A stretch of 64,000 nt of DNA. Source: Reyranella humidisoli. GTDB lineage: Bacteria; Pseudomonadota; Alphaproteobacteria; Reyranellales; Reyranellaceae. The notes under the pieces were generated by a model. It did not search any database and was not told the DNA's origin. It saw only the letters and a program-made list of their open reading frames with translations. Both the position numbers and the translations under genes were made by a program. Where the stretch lies: assembly GCF_019039055.1 (NCBI RefSeq), contig NZ_JAHOPB010000003.1, positions 248,001-312,000 of the forward strand, given 5' to 3'. Shown in pieces: positions 45,699 through 54,300 of the stretch (its first letter is position 1; every line of letters begins with the position of its first letter).

Positions 45699-48299
45699 AT
45701 GTGGGGTTTTGAGCGTTGGGTCGCAGCGCGCTGGGTTGCCCGCGGCGCTGCCTTGGGAGCGCTGTGTTCCGTGGCCGCGACGCCGCTCGTGGCGCAGCAG
45801 CGGCCTGCAAGCCAGCCTGTACCGGCAGGCCAGGCGCAGCCCGCGCCCGCGCAAGCCGGGCCCGCCCAGCCGGCGCAGCAGACCGCGACGAGGAAGGCCA
45901 GGAAGCCGGGCGAGCCCTCGGAAGTCGATGTCTGCTACGGCATGACCGGCGCCAGCGCGGAGGGCAAGATCGAGGCCTGCACCGACGTGATCGACAATGG
46001 CCTGGCTTCGGGCGGCGCGCTCGCGCTTGCCTATCTCCATCGCGGCATGTCGTGGAAAGGGCCCGACAGCGACAAGCGCTCCAAGTCCGACTTTCGCACG
46101 GCCGTGCGCATGTACAACGACGCCGTCATGGCGCAGCCGCTCAACCCGCATCTCTACATCCAGCGCGGCGTCGTGCATCAGACGATCGGCGAGGCCGATC
46201 GTGCGATCATCGACTACAGCGATGCCATACGGCTCGCGCCGCGCGATACGCTTCCGCTGATCAACCGCGGCGTCGTGCTCTATACGCGCAAGGACAACAA
46301 CGAGGGCGCGATCGCCGACTTCAACTCGGCGCTCAAGATCAACAACAAGGAAATCAGCGCCTGGACCAACCGCGGCATCGTCTATCGCAAGAAGGGCGAC
46401 GTTAACCAGGCCATCGCGGACTTCACCACGGCCATCAAGATCCTGCCGGAGAAAATCCAGCCGGTATCGCTCACGATCGTGCCCGACTCGGTCACCAGCC
46501 AGCTCGCCAAGTCGCCGCAGCAGGAGGCCAACCGCATCGCGCTGCAGGCCGCCTTCGTCCATTTCCAGCGGGGCCTCGCCTGGTACGACAAGAACGACTA
46601 CGACAAGGCGATTGCCGACTTCTCCGAGTCGATCCGCCTCAATCCGCGCGACGGCGCGCCCTGGGTCGGCCGCGGCGCGGCGTACATGTACAAGAACGAC
46701 CTGAAGCAGGCGATTGCCGACTTCACGGAAAGCATCAGGCTGGCGCCCGGCCAGGCCTTCGCCCACATGCAGCGCGGCATCGCCTATCATCGCATCGGCG
46801 ATTCCGACAACGCGCTCGCCGACTACACCGCCGCCCATGAACTCACGCCCAAGGACCCGAACCCGCTCGTCAATCGCGGGATCGTCTACTACACGAAGAA
46901 GGGCAAGTTCGAGGAGGCGGTCGCCGACTTCGATCTGGCGCTGAAGCTCAATCCAAAGGAAGTGAACGCCCTGATCAACCGTGGCGTCACGTGGCGGCAG
47001 CGCAACGATCCGGACCGCGCCATCACCGACTTCACGGAGGCCGTCCGGCTCGGGCTGCAGACGTCCGAGATCCTGAAGCTCACGCAGAAGGACAAGGACG
47101 GAAAGAAGGATCCGGCGGCGGCGCAGACCGCCGACCAGGTGGCCAATGCCTACTACCAGCGCGGCATGGCGATGATCGACAAGCAGGAGTACGAGGCGGC
47201 GGTCAAGGATTTCGAGGCCGCGCTAGAGATTAACGACAAGGAGCCGCGCGCCTATCTCGGACGCGGTGCCACCTACCTCAAGATGGACAAGACGGAACAG
47301 GCGGTGGCCGACCTCGACCGCGCCATCGAACTCGCGCCGGGCATGGCTTTCGCATACTTCGAGCGTGGCGCCGCCTATCACCGCATCGACAACTACGACA
47401 AGGCGATTGCCGACTACACGGCCTCGATCGAAATCGATCCCAAGGAACCGCTGGCCTATATCAACCGCGGCATGTCGAAGATCTTCAAGGACCGGATCGA
47501 CGAGGCGATCGCCGACTTCGATGCCGCCCTCAAGATCAGCCCCGATGACATCAATGGGCTGATCCAGCGCGGCTTCGCCTACGGCCTGAAGAAGGACTAT
47601 CCGCGGGCGCTCGCCGACATCGACGATGCGCTGCGCCTGTCACCGGGCAATCCGACGGCGCTTTACTACCGCGCGCAGGTCATGGCGTTCCGCGGCGATG
47701 CCGGCCGCGCAATCGAGGACTACACGCAGGCTGTCAAGACCGACCAGAAGAACCCGCGCATCTATGCCAGCCGTGCCAATCTCTACAGTAACCTGGGTGA
47801 ATACGAGAACGCGATCGAGGACCTCGACCAGGCGATCCGGCTGCGCCCTCGCGATGCCAACCTGTACCTCAACCGCGGCATCGCCTACTTCAACAAGAGC
47901 GATTACGCCAAAGCCGTATCTGACTATGACGAGGCCCTGAAGCTCGATCCGAAGATGTCGCCGGCGCTGAACAACCGTTGCCTCACTCGGGCCGTGATGG
48001 GCTCCAATCTCGAGGGGGCGCTGGCCGACTGCAACGAGGTGCTGAAGCTTGTGCCGAACGATCCTTACGCGCACGACAATATCGGGCTGATCAATCTCAA
48101 GATGAAGCAGTACGACAAGGCGATCGCGCAGTACAATCTGTCGCTCCAGACAGATCCCGACCGCGCCCGCGCTCTCTACGGCCGCGGGCTCGCCCGGGCG
48201 CGCAATGGCCAGGGGCCGGCCGGTATTTCGGATATGTCGACCGCGTCGGGCATCCAGCCGAACATCGCCGAGGAGTTCAAGCGCTACGGCGTCAACTGA
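45699..48299 (+). CDS. Exported protein with about 19 tetratricopeptide repeats
   Basis: 866 residues from ATG 45699, seven bases after AGAGG; an ATG at 45693 is too close to that site. The N-terminus 'MWGFERWVAARWVARGAALGALCSVAATPLVAQ' looks like a signal peptide, followed by a Pro/Ala/Gln linker. The rest is TPRs almost end to end with consensus forms such as 'GDVNQAIADFTTAIKILP' and 'NDYDKAIADFSESIRLNP', about 19 units. A spacer of roughly 30 residues without TPR ('LTQKDKDGKKDPAAAQTADQ') splits the array. It is probably a periplasmic scaffold; the partner is unknown. Confidence 0.9.
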   Translation: MWGFERWVAARWVARGAALGALCSVAATPLVAQQRPASQPVPAGQAQPAPAQAGPAQPAQQTATRKARKPGEPSEVDVCYGMTGASAEGKIEACTDVIDNGLASGGALALAYLHRGMSWKGPDSDKRSKSDFRTAVRMYNDAVMAQPLNPHLYIQRGVVHQTIGEADRAIIDYSDAIRLAPRDTLPLINRGVVLYTRKDNNEGAIADFNSALKINNKEISAWTNRGIVYRKKGDVNQAIADFTTAIKILPEKIQPVSLTIVPDSVTSQLAKSPQQEANRIALQAAFVHFQRGLAWYDKNDYDKAIADFSESIRLNPRDGAPWVGRGAAYMYKNDLKQAIADFTESIRLAPGQAFAHMQRGIAYHRIGDSDNALADYTAAHELTPKDPNPLVNRGIVYYTKKGKFEEAVADFDLALKLNPKEVNALINRGVTWRQRNDPDRAITDFTEAVRLGLQTSEILKLTQKDKDGKKDPAAAQTADQVANAYYQRGMAMIDKQEYEAAVKDFEAALEINDKEPRAYLGRGATYLKMDKTEQAVADLDRAIELAPGMAFAYFERGAAYHRIDNYDKAIADYTASIEIDPKEPLAYINRGMSKIFKDRIDEAIADFDAALKISPDDINGLIQRGFAYGLKKDYPRALADIDDALRLSPGNPTALYYRAQVMAFRGDAGRAIEDYTQAVKTDQKNPRIYASRANLYSNLGEYENAIEDLDQAIRLRPRDANLYLNRGIAYFNKSDYAKAVSDYDEALKLDPKMSPALNNRCLTRAVMGSNLEGALADCNEVLKLVPNDPYAHDNIGLINLKMKQYDKAIAQYNLSLQTDPDRARALYGRGLARARNGQGPAGISDMSTASGIQPNIAEEFKRYGVN

Positions 48300-48315
48300 A
48301 GCCGCGCGTTGTGCG

Positions 48316-48351
48316 CGCTCCGGCTTCCCGATTATGAAGGAAGCCGGAGCG
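48316..48351 (+). terminator. Strong hairpin after the TPR gene
   Basis: Perfect 13-bp stem (48316-48328 with 48339-48351) and 10-nt loop, starting 17 nt after the TPR stop codon. There is no T run, so it may be a Rho-type or mRNA-stabilising hairpin rather than a classic intrinsic terminator. Confidence 0.6.
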
Positions 48352-48394
48352 GCGCGATTGTCGGCGTCCTCCCAACCCAAAAGGGGGATACGAC

Positions 48395-48556
48395 ATGTTC
48401 TTCAACGGCTACATTGCCTCCACCGACCTCATCGCCATCGCACTCGTGGTGATCTTCGGCCTGCTTGCCCTCGTGCGGCGCCAGCGCCTGTGGCTCGCCG
48501 CCGCAACGATCGTGGTGGTGATCTGGGCCGTGATCCGCTTCATACGCCCCTTCTGA
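48395..48556 (+). CDS. Small two-helix membrane protein (53 residues)
   Basis: ATG 48395 follows an AAGGGGG ribosome site; stop at 48554-48556. Two hydrophobic helices are evident: 'LIAIALVVIFGLLALV' (residues about 12-27) and 'LWLAAATIVVVIWAVIRFI' (about 32-50), joined by the basic turn RRQR. Length, ribosome site and position between the TPR gene and the convergent Bug gene support a real small inner-membrane protein. No family is recognised; it may accompany the TPR protein. Confidence 0.65.
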   Translation: MFFNGYIASTDLIAIALVVIFGLLALVRRQRLWLAAATIVVVIWAVIRFIRPF

Positions 48557-48571
48557 AGGTCGTCGGCGAGG

Positions 48572-49561
48572 CTAGTCGGCGACGGCGCCGGAGTCCTTCA
48601 CCGCCTTGCCCCACTTGGGCACGTCGCGCTGCAGCACCTCGGTCAGACCTTGCGGCGATGAGGCCACCACCTCGAGGCCGATCTTCGCCAAGCGTTCGCG
48701 CGTCTCAGGCTCGCGCAACGTCGCGGTGATCTCCTGGTTCAGCTTGGCCACGATGTCGGCCGGGATGCCGGGCGGGCCCATGATCGCGAGCCAGCTGTCG
48801 CCCTCGAAGGCGATGCCGCCTTCTGCGAAGGTCGGCACGTCGGGCAGGGCGGGCGAGCGCTTCGAGGAGGCCACGCCCAGCGCGCGAACCTTGCCGGACT
48901 GGATGTGCGGCAGAGCGGTATTGACGCTGACCGCCGTCATCTGCACTTCGCCCGAGAGCAGCGCCTGCACCGCCGGCGCACCGCCCTTGTAGGGCACGTG
49001 CACCATGTCGAGCCCGCCCGCGGCGGTGCGGAACAGCTCGATCGTGAGGTGCGAGCCGTTACCCGTTCCCGCCGAGGAGTAGGTGAGCTTGCCGGGCTGG
49101 CTCTTCACCAGCGCCACGAACTCCTTCGGCGTCTGCGCCGGCACCGAGGGATGAATCATGATTACCGTGGGGAAGGTGGCGGCCAGCATGACCGGCGTGA
49201 AGTCCTTGAAGACATCGTAGGAGAGCTTGCTGCCGTAGAGCGTCGGCGCGATGGCGTGCGTGCCGTTGTCGGCCACCACCAGCGTGTAGCCGTCGGGGGT
49301 GCTCTTGGAGACCAGCGCGCTGCCCACAGTCCCGCCGGCGCCGGTGCGGTTCTCGACCACGACCTGCTGCCCGATCCGCTCGCCGAGCTTCTGCGCCAGG
49401 ATGCGGGCAAAGGTGTCGGAGTTGCCGCCCGGCGCATGTGGCGCCACCAGCCGGATGGTCCTCGACGGGAAGGGTGTGCCCTGCGCGAAGGCCGGCCACG
49501 CGCCCGCGGCGGCCGACGCACCGAAGAGTCCCAGCGCCTGGCGGCGAGTCGTCCTCGTCAT
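48572..49561 (-). CDS. Bug/TctC-family tripartite tricarboxylate receptor
   Basis: 329 residues. Export signal 'MTRTTRRQALGLFGASAAAGAWPAFAQG' is Tat-like (TRRQALGLF). The Bug motifs are 'IRLVAPHAPGGNSDTFARILAQKLGERIGQQVVVENRTGAGG', 'TPDGYTLVVADNGTHAI', 'HVPYKGGAPAVQALLSGEVQM' and 'VRALGVASSKRSPALPDVPTFAEGG'. It is a periplasmic carboxylate receptor, clearly a paralogue of the one at 44478-45470 but diverged, so probably with a different ligand. ATG 49561 has a GGGAGGAAG site upstream. No membrane subunits are nearby. Confidence 0.93.
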   Translation of the reverse strand: MTRTTRRQALGLFGASAAAGAWPAFAQGTPFPSRTIRLVAPHAPGGNSDTFARILAQKLGERIGQQVVVENRTGAGGTVGSALVSKSTPDGYTLVVADNGTHAIAPTLYGSKLSYDVFKDFTPVMLAATFPTVIMIHPSVPAQTPKEFVALVKSQPGKLTYSSAGTGNGSHLTIELFRTAAGGLDMVHVPYKGGAPAVQALLSGEVQMTAVSVNTALPHIQSGKVRALGVASSKRSPALPDVPTFAEGGIAFEGDSWLAIMGPPGIPADIVAKLNQEITATLREPETRERLAKIGLEVVASSPQGLTEVLQRDVPKWGKAVKDSGAVAD

Positions 49562-49832
49562 TCCTGCTTCCTCCCGTTCTGCTTTTGCCGGAAGGCTAGC
49601 ACGGCGCCGGATTCGACTCACGCGCACCCATGACCACGACAGCAACCGGCGCGGCCTGACCCGAGCTCGACGCCGGGACGATCCGCCGTTCCACGAGGTC
49701 ACCTAGCTCACGGTGACGGTGCGGCATGCGCGGCAGGCCACTCCCGCCGGAACGCACCGCCCCACGCCCTTGCACATTTGAAGAACGTTGAGTGAGAATG
49801 AGCGCTGAAACCGCAGAGCCGCTCAGCCCCCG

Positions 49833-50186
49833 ATGAAAACCTCACGCGTACTGGCTTCGATTTTGTTGTTCGCCATAGGCCTTTTCCCTCATGCCGGTAA
49901 TTCTCAGGGCATGCTGGTCGGCGCCGGCGGCCTTCAATGCTCTCAGATCACTACGGAAGAGGGCACCCATCGCGATGCAATGAATTGGCTCATCGGCTAC
50001 CTCTTCGCCCGAGATCTTGAGGGCAATCCGGCCGGTGAGGCGGGCTATGTTCTCAAAGATCGCACATCCGAAGAACTTCTAACCCAATTGATCGCAACAT
50101 GCCGGGCGCATCCATCTTTCAAACTGGAGCGTGCCGCTATTGAACTTCATTGGCAGCTCACGGCGGCGAAGAGAAAATTGCGGTAA
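49833..50186 (+). CDS. Small exported protein with HdeA/Rap1a-like cysteine pattern
   Basis: 117 residues. Signal peptide 'MKTSRVLASILLFAIGLFPHAGNSQG'. The mature part contains two Cys ('LQCSQITTEE' and 'LIATCRAHPS') and the spaced features 'WLIGYLFARD', 'LTQLIATCRAHPSFKLERAAIEL'. This is the pattern of periplasmic HdeA/Rap1a-type folds (W..GY ... L..C...P...l..A), though similarity is only visual. Base composition is visibly less GC-rich than neighbours, suggesting later acquisition. No good ribosome site precedes the ATG, so the start is provisional. The 270 bp upstream show no other gene. Confidence 0.6.
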   Translation: MKTSRVLASILLFAIGLFPHAGNSQGMLVGAGGLQCSQITTEEGTHRDAMNWLIGYLFARDLEGNPAGEAGYVLKDRTSEELLTQLIATCRAHPSFKLERAAIELHWQLTAAKRKLR

Positions 50187-50229
50187 AAAGCTGCGGTCAT
50201 GTCGGCCTGTGAGCGTGCTTCAGCTCTAA

Positions 50230-50349
50230 AGTCACCTGCTGGACAAGCGCGACGACGAGACCTCGGAGGCCATCAATGCGGCGATCAGCGCGGTCGACAT
50301 GACCCATTCGGGGGCAATTCGGCTTTCGTTCCGGCGCAGCCTCCGGTAA
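50230..50349 (+). pseudogene. Probable C-terminal remnant of a lost gene
   Basis: The frame from 50230 reads 'LLDKRDDETSEAINAAISAVDMTHSGAIRLSFRRSLR' before TAA at 50347-50349, with chromosome-like codon use but no start codon or ribosome site, and an in-frame stop at 50227. A terminator-like hairpin follows immediately. It looks like the last part of a gene whose front was deleted. The family is not recognised. Confidence 0.4.
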
Positions 50350-50373
50350 AAGGCCCGGAATTACAGGCCTTTT
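50348..50373 (+). terminator. Terminator-like hairpin before tRNA-Ser
   Basis: 8-bp stem AAAAGGCC (50348-50355) with GGCCTTTT (50366-50373) and a 10-nt loop. The T-rich right arm and A-rich left arm fit a bidirectional intrinsic terminator. It lies at the end of the gene remnant and 12 bp before the tRNA. Confidence 0.6.
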
Positions 50374-50384
50374 GGCGGTCTAGT

Positions 50385-50474
50385 GGATGGGTGGCCGAGC
50401 GGTTTAAGGCACCGGTCTTGAAAACCGGCGTGGGTTCACGCCCACCGTGGGTTCGAATCCCACCCCCTCCGCCA
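50385..50474 (+). tRNA. tRNA-Ser (anticodon UGA)
   Basis: 90-nt type II tRNA with encoded CCA (50472-50474). The acceptor arms are 50385-50391 and 50464-50470. The anticodon stem CCGGT/ACCGG encloses loop CTTGAAA (anticodon TGA), a long variable arm follows, and the T-stem GTGGG/CCCAC holds the loop TTCGAAT. Discriminator G at 50471. The long variable arm and anticodon identify serine (UCA/UCN codons). One T-C mismatch occurs at acceptor pair 4:69 (50388 with 50467). Confidence 0.95.
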
Positions 50475-50487
50475 TATTGCCGGCACC

Positions 50488-51048
50488 TCAGCCGCCCTGT
50501 TCCCGCCGGATGGCTTCGCGACGCAGCATGGCGCGCCATTCTGCGGGTGAGACGCATTTGTGGCCGTGGACGCCCAGCTTGCGTTCCATGGCCTCGCGCT
50601 CCTCGGAGGCGTAGCGCTCCTTGCTGCCAGGCAGGCTCCACGCCCAGCCGGCGGCGACCATCTTCTCCTGCAGATCGTCTTCACCTGCGAAGCACTGCGC
50701 CACCGGCGGATTGGTCTTCTTGTCGGTGTCGACCAGCCTGCAGTTGACCGGGCGGCCGGAGATGAAATCCTCCAGCGCCTTGCGCGCCAGCAGGCCGGCG
50801 CGCCACTGGCCGTCGTCGCAGGTCTGGCTGCGCTCCGGTGCGTCGATGCCGAAAAGGCGGACGGTTTGCGGGCCGAACCTGACCGTGTCGCCATCCACCA
50901 CGGTGAATCGCGGCTTCGGCACCGGCGGCAGGACGGTGTCGTCGTCCGCGGACTGGGCGGCGGCGCTGGCCGTCATGGCCGTCATGGCCATCGTGGCGAG
51001 GAGGGCGGCGATTGCGACGGTTGGCCAGGAGTTTTCTTTGGACGACAT
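50488..51048 (-). CDS. Exported thermonuclease-family protein
   Basis: 186 residues from ATG 51048. Signal peptide 'MSSKENSWPTVAIAALLATMAMTAMTASAAAQ'. The nuclease fold is seen as 'FTVVDGDTVRFGPQTVRLFGIDAPERSQTCDDGQWRAGLLARKAL', with the catalytic Asp/Arg region of staphylococcal-nuclease-like proteins ('IDAPE') and a later 'AGWAWSLPGSKERYASEEREAMERKLGVHG'. Cys residues that could form disulfides support export. It probably degrades nucleic acid outside the cytosol. Some members have lost catalysis, and the full catalytic set is not confirmed by eye. It converges on tRNA-Ser. Confidence 0.85.
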   Translation of the reverse strand: MSSKENSWPTVAIAALLATMAMTAMTASAAAQSADDDTVLPPVPKPRFTVVDGDTVRFGPQTVRLFGIDAPERSQTCDDGQWRAGLLARKALEDFISGRPVNCRLVDTDKKTNPPVAQCFAGEDDLQEKMVAAGWAWSLPGSKERYASEEREAMERKLGVHGHKCVSPAEWRAMLRREAIRREQGG

Positions 51049-51335
51049 GAATTGTGCGGCGGCGGTTCTGATGGGCGGCTTATAGCACCGCACAACGCAT
51101 CTGCCTGTGCCCTCGTGGTCACACCCGCACTCTATCTTGATGACGCGCTACTCGCTGCGATGGTTCCCAACGAACGCTTTTAGTTGTAGTGAGAGTGCGG
51201 GAACTTTTCGGGTGTGCATGGGACGGGCATGGGACTTGGGGTCCGAAGCTCTCCCTCGCTTACTTTTCTATGAAGGCATGGTGGTCTCGTAAGCCCCGGC
51301 AGGGTTAGCGCGACTGCAATCCTGGGGGCTGTGCG

Positions 51336-54300
51336 ATGTGTATCTTCTGTGGTGACGGCAAGGGCCTCTCGCACTGGGGCTGGGCGGGTTTCGAGAATTT
51401 CGCCGTTTCCGACACGCCGCCCGGGGCCGCTTCGCCCGGCGGTTCGTCCATCACTCCGACGTCCGCAGCCGTCCCCGTCAGCTCCGACTTCGAGCGTGAA
51501 GTCACGTTCATCACGGGCGTCAACGCAGACGGTACGATTTCGAACACATCTTATTGGGGTGCCACCTCCGATACGGCGCAGAAGTGGGGGACGCCGACCG
51601 CCGGTACCGGCGCGTCGATCACCTACACGTTCGACGTCGCCTCGGCTTTCACCGATACCGAGAAGCAGACCTTCATCACCGCGATGGACATGTGGGAGGC
51701 CGTGGCGGACGTCACCTTCTCGCTGGGCGGGAGCAATGCCGACGTCAAGCTGGTACGCGGAGCCGCTGGTAGCGGCGCGAACGCCGGAGGCCCGCACACC
51801 CAGGGCAGCGGAAGCACGTTGGGCCAGAACAGTGGCCAGTGGATCGTCAACATGGAGACGTCCAAGTACGGCTTCGATCTCAGCGGCTCATTCTCAGAAG
51901 CGGAAGCCTACGGGCTAAACACGATCCTGCATGAAGTCGGCCATGTGCTGGGCCTCGGACATGGTGGCGCCTACAACGGCGCGGCCGACGAAACGACCCA
52001 GCAGTTCAGCGCCTACGACGAGCGCATGTGGACGTCGATGTCCTACATCGGCTGGAATGACCGCTCCACGGCGCTCTACCGCGCGAGCTATGACTACAAG
52101 GACACGCGCTGGGTCACCGACGACGGCACGACCATCGAGACCGGCTCCACCTGGATGCCGATCGACATCCTCGCCATCCAGAGGCTCTACGGTGCGGCCG
52201 AGTCTTCGCCTTTCGACGGCGGTGAAGTGTTCGGTTTCAACACCAACGTCACCGGCTCGATCGCCAAGTTCTTCGACTTCACGATCAACACAAATCCGGT
52301 CATCACGATCTACGACGAGGGCACGGGCAACACGCTCGATCTCTCGGGATTCGCGGACGATGCGGACGTCGACCTGGATGATGGCGGCTTCAGCAGTGCC
52401 GGCGGCCTCACCAACAATATCGGCATCGCCTTCGGCACGGTTATCGAGACGGCCATTACCGGCGACGGTGACGACACGCTGGTCGGTAACGAGCATGACA
52501 ATATGTTCGACGGCGGCGCCGGCGCGGACTCCTTCGACGGCGGGGCGGGTTCTGACACCGTAACCTTCGTGCGCTCGAATGAGGCCGTCGACATCGATCT
52601 CGGTCGCCAGGACACGCGCGCGCCATCGGGTGGCCATGCCGAGGGCGACAGCTTCACCTCGATCGAGAACCTGATCGGCAGCAATTTCGACGACCGGCTG
52701 GTCGCCGCCAGCGGCCTCGGCGGCAGCACGATCGAAGGCCTCAAGGGCAACGACACGCTCTTCGGCAGCGCCGAGAACGACACGATACGCGGCGGCCTGG
52801 GCGACGACGTGATCGTCGGCAACGAGGGCAACGACCACCTCTACGGCGCCGATACCAACCTGATCCTCAACGGCGGCTTCGAGATAGCGGGAGGCGTCGA
52901 CGTCGGCGCCGACGGCTACAGCGAGTATGTCGGCGAGCTCGAGGGCTGGGGCGTGCTGTCGGGCTTCGGGCGTGAGCTCGTCACGACCAGTGCGGTGGGG
53001 GTGGCACCCTTCGCGGGCAAGTATGCCATCGATCTGGACAGCTACGGCGCCAGCTCGAACACCAGCATCACACAGGTGGTCAGCGGGGCCGAGGACGGCG
53101 TGCTGTATCGCCTCGCGTTCGAGGCCGGCAAGTTCGACGCCGCGACGACCGCCCGGTTCGAAGTCTACTGGGGCGGAACGAAGCTCACCTGGTTCGAGAC
53201 GCACCAGACCTATGTCGACCCGACGGTCAACTACGTCACCCATTACATCGATATCGCTGGCGGTGCGGGCGCCGGGGTTCAGAAGAACCAACTCATTTTC
53301 GCCGAGATCGGCGCAGCCGACGGCTTCGGCACTCTGCTGGACAACGTCCGCATGTATCGCGTCGATTCTGGCGAGCCCAAGGCTGACGACCGTGATCCGA
53401 TCAGCGACGGCAACGACACTTTCAGTCCGGGCACCGGGTCGGACGTGGTGTACGGCCACGGCGGGAACGACCGCGCCATCTTCGACGACATTGGCGGCAA
53501 CGATCATTTCGACGGCGGTTCGGGTAACGACACGCTGGTGATGGACTGGCACGCGGCGACGACCGCGATCATCTATCACGGGCTGAACGTCAGCAATTCG
53601 GCCGAAATCGGCATGGCCGAGAGCTACGAGCGCACGCCCGCCATCGTGGGCGATTCCGCCCAGTATCTCTACTTCAAGGAAGTGGAGCGTTTCGAACTGA
53701 CCGGCGGCACCGCCGGCGACACGCTGCGCGGTGGCGGCCTCGACGACATCCTGATCGGCAACGGCGGCGACGACGTGCTGGTGGGTGGCGGCGGCATTGA
53801 TCTTCTGAACGGTGGCGACGGCTTCGACCGTGCGACGCTCAAACTGAGCGGCGGCAACAACACGATCCGGCTCGTCGACACGATGGGCTCGGGCAGCGTT
53901 ACGCTCGGTGACGGAACGCAGCTCATCTCCATCGAGGCGCTCAACCTCGAGGCCGGCGACGGCGACGATTTCCTCGACGTCCGTGGCACGATCGTCAACC
54001 CGGTGGACGATCCCTATTACAGCCGCACGCACACTTCTTTCGCGGGCTTCGGCGGCAACGACACGCTGGCGGTGGATTTCGCGACATCCTACGGCGCGAC
54101 CTTCGACGGCGGGGCGGGGAGCCGCGATACGCTGATCATGGACTGGTCGGCCTCGCAGCGGGACATCTATCGCAATGTCGGCGAGGACGACACCTACCGG
54201 AGCTTCTCGCACTCGGTGACCGTCTTCACTGAAGGCCACTACGTCACCACCCACTACTACTACACGACGACGTTCACCAACGTCGAACGGTTCGAGCTTA

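Noticed and set aside
50475..51048. Genomic island inserted at the 3' end of tRNA-Ser
   Set aside because: Only an ordinary thermonuclease gene follows; no integrase and no repeat of the tRNA 3' end was seen downstream.
51107..51292. A 61-codon frame upstream of the RTX gene
   Set aside because: No ribosome site, no domain, and irregular codon use; this 287-bp interval is better regarded as the RTX upstream region.
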